Source: CAVSJO01 sp963728445
GTDB taxonomy: Bacteria > Gemmatimonadota > Gemmatimonadetes > Longimicrobiales > RSA9
Assembly: GCA_963728445.1 (NCBI GenBank)
Contig: CAVSJO010000006.1
Span: forward strand, 2,046,001-2,110,000
Direction: 5' to 3'
Length of the DNA: 64,000 bases
The notes under the pieces are model-generated. The model was not told the origin of the DNA. It searched no databases and saw only the letters and a list, made by a program, of their open reading frames with translations. This document shows, piece by piece, positions 43,159-49,287 of the stretch (its first letter is position 1; each line of letters begins with the position of its first letter). The translations under genes and the position numbers were made by a program.

Positions 43159-43452
43159 ATGCCGAAGCCAATCGACGCCACTGTCGCCACGACGCCGCTG
43201 CGGGCGAACGAAGAGCTCCGCGTCACGCTCTCGGCCTTTCGGGGGCAGCAGTACCTCCACGCCAGAAAGTACTACCGCGACGGCGACGTGTGGAAGCCGG
43301 GCCGGGGGCTCGCGCTCCGCGTCGACCTGCTCCCGTGGCTGCTCGCTGCGCTGCGGACGGCAGAGGCGGTCGCGTTGTCGGAGGGGCTGTTGGAGCTCGA
43401 GGACTACAGCGAGCGCGGGTTGAGCACGCCGGCCGAGTTGGAGGCGGCGTGA
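43159..43452 (+). CDS. PC4/p15-like single-stranded DNA-binding protein
   Basis: A 97-residue protein with a transcriptional coactivator p15 (PC4) type core: LRVTLSAFRGQQYLHARKYY (beta strands), a turn with DGDVWKPGRGLALRVD, and a helix PWLLAALRTAEA. PC4-like proteins bind single-stranded DNA as dimers and occur in phages such as T5 and in many bacteria. GGAGGGGAAG lies upstream of ATG. Next to a primase-helicase and terminase, a role in replication, recombination or late transcription is likely. It overlaps the GerE gene (GTGA). Confidence 0.72.
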   Translation: MPKPIDATVATTPLRANEELRVTLSAFRGQQYLHARKYYRDGDVWKPGRGLALRVDLLPWLLAALRTAEAVALSEGLLELEDYSERGLSTPAELEAA

Positions 43453-43661
43453 GGCCGCTCACCGCACGCCAGGCCGACGTCGGACGGCTCGTGGCCGCAG
43501 GGCTCACGACGCGGCAGATCGCCGACCGGCTCGGCATCTCCGAGTTCACTGTCGCAGCGCACATCCGCGACGCTGCCGCCGCGCTGCCCGGGACCGGCCG
43601 ACCACGCTACCGGGTGCTGCGCCACTTCCTCGAGCGCGACGACGACGGGGACGCGGCATGA
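43449..43661 (+). CDS. Stand-alone GerE/LuxR-type HTH protein
   Basis: A 70-residue protein consisting almost only of a GerE helix-turn-helix: LTARQADVGRLVAAGLTTRQ then IADRLGISEFTVAAHIRDAAA. No receiver or sensor domain is attached. It starts with GTG in a four-base overlap. It may act as a late-gene activator of the island or as a terminase-associated DNA-binding protein. A similar N-terminal sequence (PLTTRQREVGDLLANG) begins the ORF at 44330, suggesting a duplication. Confidence 0.68.
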   Translation: MRPLTARQADVGRLVAAGLTTRQIADRLGISEFTVAAHIRDAAAALPGTGRPRYRVLRHFLERDDDGDAA

Positions 43662-43777
43662 GCACGCGGGGGGGGGACTGGTCGAACTTCCGGGCGTCAC
43701 GGGCGGACCGGTCTCGGACTCGAGCTTGTCGAACACGTACCCGGATGAAGAAAAAAACTCCGAGGAGGAGGCCCTGA
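43658..43777 (+). CDS. Possible 39-residue basic peptide coupling GerE gene to terS
   Basis: ATG 43658 overlaps the previous stop (ATGA) and the TGA at 43775-43777 overlaps the terS ATG (TGATG), so this short frame exactly bridges the gap. The peptide is very basic (RTRTRMKKKTPRRRP at the end). It may be a real product or only a translational bridge. A poly-G run (43668-43676) inside makes the frame uncertain. Confidence 0.35.
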   Translation: MSTRGGDWSNFRASRADRSRTRACRTRTRMKKKTPRRRP

Positions 43778-44124
43778 TGCCACGGAAGACCCCACCCGCA
43801 CCCGCCCACCTTCGCCCGTCGACCCGGACATGGTGGCTCCAGGTCCATCGGGATTTCGCGCTCGAGGCGCACCACACGAAGCTGCTGACGCTCGCCGGGG
43901 AAGCCTGGGACCGCTGCGCGGCCGCCCGGAAGATTCTGGACCGCGACGGGCTGACGTTCGCGGACAGATTCGGCCAGCCGAAGCCCCGGCCGGAGGTCGC
44001 GATCGAGCGCGACAGCCGCGTCGCGTTCGCCCGGATGCTCCGGGAGCTGGGCTTGGACGTCGCGCAGCCTGGCGAGTCCCGGGCGCCGGCCGCGCCGGCC
44101 AACTCCCACCTCCGGGCGGTCTGA
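43777..44124 (+). CDS. terS: P27-family-like phage terminase small subunit
   Basis: The 115-residue protein has the P27 TerS layout: a proline-rich start, LRPSTRTWWLQVHRDFALEA, a central helix LLTLAGEAWDRCAAARKIL, DGLTFADRFGQPKPRPEVAIE and the final helix RVAFARMLRELGLD. Small terminases recognise pac or cos sites and select the DNA to be packaged. ATG 43777 follows GAGGAGGAG at good spacing. No large terminase is present, so it must work with a helper phage TerL, as in SaPI-type satellites. It overlaps the next gene (TGATG). Confidence 0.82.
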   Translation: MPRKTPPAPAHLRPSTRTWWLQVHRDFALEAHHTKLLTLAGEAWDRCAAARKILDRDGLTFADRFGQPKPRPEVAIERDSRVAFARMLRELGLDVAQPGESRAPAAPANSHLRAV

Positions 44125-44330
44125 TGCCGCGCGTCCGCCGGATCGGGCCGGCGCACCGCAGCGGGCCGTCGCTGGCCGACCTGGCGACCTTCACGGACGA
44201 CGAGCTCGTCCAGCTCACGGTTGACGCCCCCGGCGCGACCACGGTGGGCTGGCCGGCGGAGTGGCGTGCATCGCCCGCCTACGGCGTCGAGGCCGAGCGG
44301 ATCCTACGTGAGCGCGGAGTCTGGGGCTAA
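44124..44330 (+). CDS. Small island protein of unknown function
   Basis: A 68-residue protein starting MPRVRRIGPAHR and containing DLATFTDDELVQLTVDAPG and WPAEWRASPAYGVEAERIL. No family was recognised. Start and stop are in TGATG and TAATG overlaps with its neighbours, so it lies within the packaging operon. The position between terS and the capsid gene would suit a head-related factor, but the small size gives no proof. Confidence 0.5.
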   Translation: MPRVRRIGPAHRSGPSLADLATFTDDELVQLTVDAPGATTVGWPAEWRASPAYGVEAERILRERGVWG

Positions 44331-44572
44331 TGCACTCCCCGCTCACGACCCGACAGCGCGAGGTCGGCGACCTCCTGGCCAACGGCCCGCGACCGTGGCG
44401 GACGTCATTGGGGCGGGGGGATGGCTCCACATTGCGCGACGGCGCAGCGGACCGGTCTGCGGGTCGGATTTTTCCGCGTACAAGTCTGGAAGGGCTCCCT
44501 CGAACCCGTCCGGCGCCGCCCCCAGGACGGCCCGTGAGCCCCGTCCGTCCTCACCCCGACACCCGGCCCTAG
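44330..44572 (+). CDS. Hypothetical ORF with GerE-like start, probably frame-disrupted
   Basis: The first 17 residues (HSPLTTRQREVGDLLANG) look like the start of a GerE helix-turn-helix, as in the gene at 43449, but the sequence then becomes Arg/Pro-rich. The next frame reads VADVIGAGGWLHIARRRSG and a third frame has FFRVQVWKGSLEPVRRRP before a stop at 44532-44534, so one or more indels may have broken the gene. It is translationally coupled to the previous ORF (TAATG). Confidence 0.35.
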   Translation: MHSPLTTRQREVGDLLANGPRPWRTSLGRGDGSTLRDGAADRSAGRIFPRTSLEGLPRTRPAPPPGRPVSPVRPHPDTRP

Positions 44573-44576
44573 CTGA

Positions 44577-44966
44577 ATGCCTCGCCGCGCCTCTCCGTGC
44601 CACCGCGAAGCCGTCGAGGCGGTACTGCGCGACTTCGTGCTCGCGGAGCCCACGCTGTACGGCGCACTCCAGGCGCTGCGCGAAATCGAAAACCTCTTCG
44701 ACTGGCGCGACTCACCACTCGGCCCACCGTTGGCGCATGCCGCCGTGCTGTTGCGAGCGGCCGAGCTGGTGCAGGCAGTCGGTTGCAGCGAGAAGGACGC
44801 GCTGGACCGGGCGGCGATTGAGCTCGGCGTCTCGCCTGACACGACCCGCACTCGCGGCCGCGATTGGCCGAAGCGTTCGCGCCGGTGCTTATCAACCCCG
44901 ACAGGGCAGGAGACCTCCGGTAGCTTGAATCAGCAGGATACAGAGACCACATCGGAGGCGGCATGA
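44577..44966 (+). CDS. Island protein of unknown function upstream of the capsid gene
   Basis: A 129-residue protein, mainly helical up to about residue 95 (EAVEAVLRDFVLAEPTLYGA and LAHAAVLLRAAELVQAVG), then a Ser/Thr/Gln-rich tail ending TTSEAA. No recognised family. It ends in an ATGA overlap with the capsid gene. A head-assembly or scaffold function would fit its position, but the sequence does not show it. Confidence 0.5.
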   Translation: MPRRASPCHREAVEAVLRDFVLAEPTLYGALQALREIENLFDWRDSPLGPPLAHAAVLLRAAELVQAVGCSEKDALDRAAIELGVSPDTTRTRGRDWPKRSRRCLSTPTGQETSGSLNQQDTETTSEAA

Positions 44967-46013
44967 GCACAGCAGAAGCGCAGGTCCGTCGCGTCGTATC
45001 GCTCCGCACCGGGCCGGGCTCGCTGTTCGTCCGTTCGGTCGCCGCGCTGGCGATCGGGGGCGGCCGAAACGAGCGAGCCGCCGAGTTCGCCCGGCAACGG
45101 TTCGCCGATACGCCGGCTGTGGCGCAGTGGCTCGAGCGGGCCGCAGTCGCCGCGAACACCACGGGGAACACGCCCGGGATCCTGGCGCCGGGCACGAGCG
45201 AGTTTCTCGGGACTGGTCCGCGCCCGCTCGATCCTCGGACGCCTGCCCTCCCTGCGCCGGGTGCCGTTCCATGTTGGCGCGGCGCTCGCGACGGGCGGCT
45301 CCGCGTTCGCCTGGACGACGAACGGCGCCGCTGCGGCTCCGGTCGGTCACCTCGCGTGGAACCTCGCCTCTCTGCCCGCGATGACAGCGAGCGGCATCGT
45401 GGTCCTGACGATGGAGCTCCTCCGGGCGGCCGGCCCGGCCGGCGAGGCGGCCATCCGCGAAGAGATGATCGCCGCCATGGTGGAGTTCCTCGACGCCGCC
45501 TTCATCGACCCGACGAACGCCGGCACGTCGGAGGTGGCGCCCGCCGCCATCACGAACGGCGTTGCGGGCACGGCGGCGAGCGGCACGACGGCTGCGGCGG
45601 CCCGTGCCGACTTGGCGGCGTTGCTCGGCGGCTTTGCGGGGGCCGGGTACCGACTCTCGGAGTCGGCCCTCATCATGGCGGACTCGGTCTTCGTCACGCT
45701 CGCGCTGCTGCTCGGCGACTCATTCTTCGCCGTGCTCGATCGCGCGGGGCTCTCGCTCGTGCTCTCGCCGGCTGCGGACGACAACATCGTGGTGGCCCAC
45801 ATGCCGTCGATCCTCTACGCCGACGATGGAAACATGACGCTCGACGTCGCGCGGCACGCGTCGCTCAAGATGGACGACGCCCCGGACGGCACGCCGGGTT
45901 CGCTCGTGAGCCTCTGGCAGGCGAACGCAGTCGCGATGAAGGCGCACCGCACGATCAACTGGTCCGCTCGGTCCGGCGCCGTAGACCGGATCACCGGCGT
46001 GGCGTACGCCTGA
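44963..46013 (+). pseudogene. HK97-like major capsid protein, split by a +1 frameshift near 45212
   Basis: The N-terminal part (from ATG 44963, STAEAQVRRVVSLRTG) reads to TSEFLG at 45200-45211. The continuation LVRARSILGRLPSLRRVPFH begins at 45213 in another frame and runs to the TGA at 46011. Removing one base (A45212) joins them into about 349 residues with features of HK97-fold capsids: DAAFIDPTNAGTSEVAP, a long central domain and the C-terminal LWQANAVAMKAHRTINWSAR. It lacks an N-terminal delta domain and no protease is nearby. The break may be real decay, recoding or an assembly error. GGAGG precedes the start. Confidence 0.75.
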
Positions 46014-46180
46014 TGCGAGATGACTGGGAGCGCGCGGTAGAGGCCGCTGGACAGTGGGCGCCGGAGGGCTCCCGCTACGACTGGCAGGGCGAGCCCGACG
46101 AGGCCGAGCGGCGCGGGATCGCGCTGATCCGCCGGGCGCGGCTCCGGCTGCGGCGCCTGAGGGAGCGGTTCGATGCCTGA
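46013..46180 (+). CDS. Small island protein after the capsid gene
   Basis: A 55-residue protein beginning MRDDWERAVEAAGQW with a strongly basic C-terminal helix (RRARLRLRRLRERF). It starts in a TGATG overlap with the capsid gene and overlaps the next gene by eight bases. No family was recognised. Its location suggests a head-associated or DNA-binding role only by position. Confidence 0.5.
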   Translation: MRDDWERAVEAAGQWAPEGSRYDWQGEPDEAERRGIALIRRARLRLRRLRERFDA

Positions 46181-46493
46181 GCCCGCCTCCATCTGGGCCG
46201 ATGCCGCCGCACAGGCGGTCCAGCGCGGCGAGCTGGCACTCGCGCGGCTTCAGCTCGACCAGGCGCTCGAGATCGCGCCGGAGGGCGAGCGGGCGGCGCT
46301 CATCGAGAAGGTGGAACGGGCGGCCGACGCGGCGTTGCAGGCTCGCGACTGGACTCGCGTCGCGTCGCTGGCCGACGTCGTCGAGGCGGTGAACCGCAAC
46401 TTCGATGTCGTCTTCGAGGACCTGGACGAAGCAGACGTGCAGCTTGGCGAGCTGCGCGAGCGGCTTGACGCCCTCGAGGCTTCCCCGCGTTAA
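46173..46493 (+). CDS. Helical island protein of unknown function
   Basis: A 106-residue, acidic, alanine- and glutamate-rich protein predicted to be almost entirely helical, with leucine-spaced segments LALARLQLDQALEIAPEGER and QLGELRERLDALEAS suggesting a coiled coil. It overlaps the preceding gene by eight bases and is the last clear gene of the rightward operon. No family was recognised. Confidence 0.55.
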   Translation: MPEPASIWADAAAQAVQRGELALARLQLDQALEIAPEGERAALIEKVERAADAALQARDWTRVASLADVVEAVNRNFDVVFEDLDEADVQLGELRERLDALEASPR

Positions 46494-46542
46494 TGCCATC
46501 CGAGCTACCCACCACGCGTTGACGCTCGCCAGCCCCGGCGCC

Positions 46543-46724
46543 ATGAGCGTGGACGACGTCTCGGCTTCGGAGGTCGCGGACGCCTACAGAATCGGCTTCC
46601 TGCTCGGGCCGAGCCGTACATCCCCCGGACCGTCCGGATCTATCCTACGGGCAACGCAAGCCTGATCGCACCTCCGTACATTCCGCCGTCGACCTCTTCG
46701 GCAACAGCCTGCCCGCGCAAGTGA
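46543..46724 (+). pseudogene. Possible frameshifted remnant of a small island gene
   Basis: ATG 46543 starts MSVDDVSASEVADAYRIGFL, and a shift of frame near 46607 gives EPYIPRTVRIYPTGNASLIA to a stop at 46722. The joined product (about 60 residues) looks protein-like across the junction, while the unshifted frame ends in Ser/Pro noise. It overlaps the 3' end of the opposite-strand gene by 85 bases. This is weak evidence, listed because the capsid gene shows a similar break. Confidence 0.25.
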
Positions 46725-47203
46725 GCCTTGCCGAGAAAGACCCACCAGTAGAAGCCCGTCAGATCGAATCGAGCCCCGGCGCCTGAAATCGGGAAGGTAA
46801 GGCCGCCGCCGAAGCCGAACAGGCCGCCGTTGCGCGTCACATCCGGACCTCGAACCGGTGAGCTCAGGTGCACGTAGGACGCCCTCGGCTCTAGCAGCAG
46901 GCGAGCGGGGGCCGCGGACGGGATCTTGACGCTCACACGAGGCTCAACGAATGCCTGCGTCATCCGCAGCTCCGCGTCGGAGTTCGGGATGCCGAAGGGC
47001 AGGTACGTACCACCGAACGCGATGGACGACTCGGCCGCCGGAACCTCGACCGAGGCCTGGAGGCCCGGGCTCCACTCAGTCCCTTGCAGGCCGCCCGACA
47101 GGTTCGAGAGAAGGCCCGAAGCCGACGCACGCCACTGCGCGGAGGCCGGAGCGGCGATTGTCACGGGGAGGAATGTGAAAGCCAGGACTGCGAGGCACCT
47201 CAT
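46640..47203 (-). CDS. Exported outer-membrane beta-barrel-like protein carried by the island
   Basis: The 187-residue protein has a cleavable signal peptide (about residues 1-22, ending APASAQ) and then alternating strands rich in Gly and aromatic residues (FGGTYLPFGIPNS, FVEPRVSVKI, DLTGFYWWVFLGKA, GGAIRLALPVG). The size suits an eight-stranded barrel. GGAGG lies five bases before ATG 47203. It is the only rightmost gene on the minus strand and has its own start region, so it may be a cargo gene expressed from the integrated island, for example altering the cell surface. Confidence 0.6.
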   Translation of the reverse strand: MRCLAVLAFTFLPVTIAAPASAQWRASASGLLSNLSGGLQGTEWSPGLQASVEVPAAESSIAFGGTYLPFGIPNSDAELRMTQAFVEPRVSVKIPSAAPARLLLEPRASYVHLSSPVRGPDVTRNGGLFGFGGGLTFPISGAGARFDLTGFYWWVFLGKAHLRGQAVAEEVDGGMYGGAIRLALPVG

Positions 47204-47623
47204 AGAGACCTCCGCCGTTGGGCTGCCGGATCACGCTCGCACGGTCTCTCAGAACATAGGCTGCGATGGCAAGCCGTGCCGGTACATAGTGGCAAGAGGA
47301 AAGCCCCTGGGTCGCTCCGGGGGCTTCCCTGCGGTCAGGGCTCGACGCGCAGCCCGGTCGCCTTTCAGGGGGTGAAGCGGCGTCGCGAAGGCCCCCCGAG
47401 CGGAGAAACGGACGCGGAGAGGATGGAGACCAGGGACCGGTATCGGCGGACAGTGGCAGCGAGTCGCTCCTTCGGTACGGCCGCGGGACCGCCCTCCTAC
47501 TGTGCGCCGTTTGTGCGCCGCGAAGCGGAAATAACCGGAAATCGGGCCGGCGGCGCACACTCCGATGCGGAACAGAAACCGCGCAGCTAGGCGATAATCG
47601 CCGGATCGGCGGCCCCGGGCGCT
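47204..47623. other. Non-coding right end of the island
   Basis: No supported gene is seen here. The stretch holds a hairpin (47301-47310 with 47317-47326) and the arm-type TGTGCGCC repeats close to attR. The hairpin has a pyrimidine tail on the minus strand only. Confidence 0.6.
47501..47559. promoter_or_regulatory. Candidate integrase arm-type sites at the right end
   Basis: TGTGCGCC at 47501-47508 and 47512-47519 repeats the pair found beside attL with the same 11-base period, and an inverted copy GGCGCACA is at 47552-47559. The group lies 65-120 bases inside attR. Confidence 0.6.
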
Positions 47624-47661
47624 GCCTCTATGCGGCGGTTCGAATCCGCCCGGGGCCTCTA
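47624..47661 (+). repeat. attR: 38-bp direct repeat
   Basis: Exact copy of 38307-38344. It is only the 3' part of tRNA-Cys without the rest of the tRNA, so the functional tRNA gene is at attL. Confidence 0.96.
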
Positions 47662-47889
47662 CCGGCGCGGCGCGTCCTGTCTTTTGCGGGGCGAGCCGCG
47701 GCCGGCCGTGGCTGGTGGCTCACCCCGCCGCCTCACGAACCATCGACGACGCCTCTACCCCCGGAATTCCGCTAGCCATTCCCCGGCCTCGTGTCGGATC
47801 CCACGCCGGAACTGCGTATGTAGAGACTGACCGTGCTGCGCCCGCCGCGGCGGACGCGGGCCCGAATACGCAGACCGTCGAGGTGGACC

Positions 47890-49221
47890 ATGAGACGATG
47901 GCGAGAGCTTTCCGCAGCGCTGGCATTCACGTCTCTAGCCGCGTGCGCGGACCCGCCGACATCGCCGAAGGCGCGGCCGGTCCCGTCGCCGCAGGCCGAC
48001 GTATTCGCGACGCCCACGATCGTGGTCGCGAACCTCGACGATGCGGGCGCCGGTTCGCTGCGTCAGGCGATCGCGGATGCCGTGGCCGGCGATGTCATCG
48101 CGTTCGAGGAAAGCCTGGCGGGAGGGACGATCATGCTGACCAGCGGCGCGCTCGTGGTCGCCAAGCACATCACCGTCGAGGGTTCGCCGAGCGAAGGCAT
48201 CACGATCAGCGGGCATCACAGCAGCCGCGTCCTCGAGATCTCCGATCCCGGCGATCTCACACTCGTGAACACGACGATCACCGACGGCCGTGCCGATTTC
48301 GGGGGTGGTATCTCAAATGGCAGTTCCCTCTCGATTTTCAACAGCACCATCACGGCCAACGAGGCCACTTTCGGAGGAGGCATCTATAGCGAGGGCGTCC
48401 TGATGATCACCAACAGCACGATATCAGGGAATATGTTCGATCCCGCTTCGGGCGGCGGACTCGTTCTGCAGGACGGCTCGAGGACCGTCCTGGAGAACGT
48501 GACGATCACCGACAACGGAGCCAACGCGGTCCTGGGAATCGGCTACCCGGAGCTGACGCTTCGGAACTCGGTCCTTGCGGGCAATTCGACGGCCAACTGT
48601 TCCGTCGTGCCGGATCACATCGTGCTGGAGGGCGTCAACGTCTCCGACGACGCCACGTGTGGCGCCGCGGGGTCCCACATGATCATCGCGGACCCTCATC
48701 TCGCGTCACTTGCCGACAATGGCGGCCCGACCATGACGCACGCCCTTTCCGTGGGGAGCTCGGCGATCGAAGCCGTGCCCTTGATCGACTGCAGGGTGTC
48801 GGAGGACCAGCGGCACGTGGCGCGGCCGCAGGGTCCCGCGTGCGACGCGGGCGCGTACGAGTTCGACGCGTACTTCACGATCGGGCTCGGCGTCGACGCC
48901 AGCGTGGTCGTGAACTCGAAGACAGGGGTCGCCCTGGTGTCCGGCACGTACTCGTGCTCGGGCGTGATCACGTCCACACTTCACGTGGAGCTGAGTGAAC
49001 CGCAGAAGGCCGGAAAGGTGAACACGGCGGTGTTCGCATCCGGGGACATGCCGCTCTACTGCCAGGGTCCCGGGGCCTGGGCCATCGCGCTGACGCCGTC
49101 TACCGGCGCGTTCAAGAACGGCAGCGGCACGGTCACCGCGAGCAGTCCGGGAGTCACGGGCATCGTGCTCTCCGAAACCGCCTCCGCGCCCGTGAAGCTG
49201 TTCTGGGGGCACAAGCCGTAG
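47890..49221 (+). CDS. Right-handed beta-helix lipoprotein (CSLREA-type start)
   Basis: A 443-residue exported protein. ATG 47890 gives a signal with the lipobox SLAAC, then a Pro-rich linker. VANLDDAGAGSLRQAIADA resembles the CSLREA domain, followed by repeats such as LVNTTITDGRADFGGGI, IFNSTITANEATFGGGI and ITNSTISGNMF, typical of right-handed parallel beta-helices with 'choice-of-anchor' domains. The C-terminal 120 residues form a separate beta domain. It starts just outside the island; the gap 47662-47889 has no recognised gene. The role is probably at the cell surface, but unknown. Confidence 0.75.
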   Translation: MRRWRELSAALAFTSLAACADPPTSPKARPVPSPQADVFATPTIVVANLDDAGAGSLRQAIADAVAGDVIAFEESLAGGTIMLTSGALVVAKHITVEGSPSEGITISGHHSSRVLEISDPGDLTLVNTTITDGRADFGGGISNGSSLSIFNSTITANEATFGGGIYSEGVLMITNSTISGNMFDPASGGGLVLQDGSRTVLENVTITDNGANAVLGIGYPELTLRNSVLAGNSTANCSVVPDHIVLEGVNVSDDATCGAAGSHMIIADPHLASLADNGGPTMTHALSVGSSAIEAVPLIDCRVSEDQRHVARPQGPACDAGAYEFDAYFTIGLGVDASVVVNSKTGVALVSGTYSCSGVITSTLHVELSEPQKAGKVNTAVFASGDMPLYCQGPGAWAIALTPSTGAFKNGSGTVTASSPGVTGIVLSETASAPVKLFWGHKP

Positions 49222-49287
49222 TCCGCCCCGGCGTGCCGTCGGAGAATCGCGCCCGCGCGGAACGTGCGGATCACGATCGCTGGGCCG

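Larger units (their letters stand above)
38269..47661. mobile_element. Integrated phage-satellite (PICI-like) island in tRNA-Cys
   Basis: The element between the two 38-bp att repeats is 9,317 bp with one att copy. Leftward genes: integrase and a repressor. Rightward operon: ribbon-helix-helix protein, excisionase-like HTH, primase-helicase with iterons, small proteins, PC4-like protein, GerE HTH, P27-like terminase small subunit, unknown ORFs, HK97-like capsid. This divergent int-repressor / xis-primase-ori-terS order is that of SaPI-type phage-inducible chromosomal islands. No portal, large terminase, protease, tail, or lysis gene is recognisable. A decayed prophage is the alternative. Confidence 0.82.

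Noticed and set aside
44221..44928. 235-codon plus-strand ORF overlapping the genes after terS
   Set aside because: Arg/Pro/Ser-rich, crosses coupled start-stop junctions of other frames, and shows no family motif apart from a fragment probably caused by indels.
44963..46180. Single 405-codon gene read without frameshift
   Set aside because: After codon 83 it becomes Arg-rich noise, while the neighbouring frame continues the capsid protein.
47301..47326. Terminator for the island's rightward operon
   Set aside because: The hairpin has no T run on the plus strand; only a weak pyrimidine tail on the minus strand, so its role is unclear.
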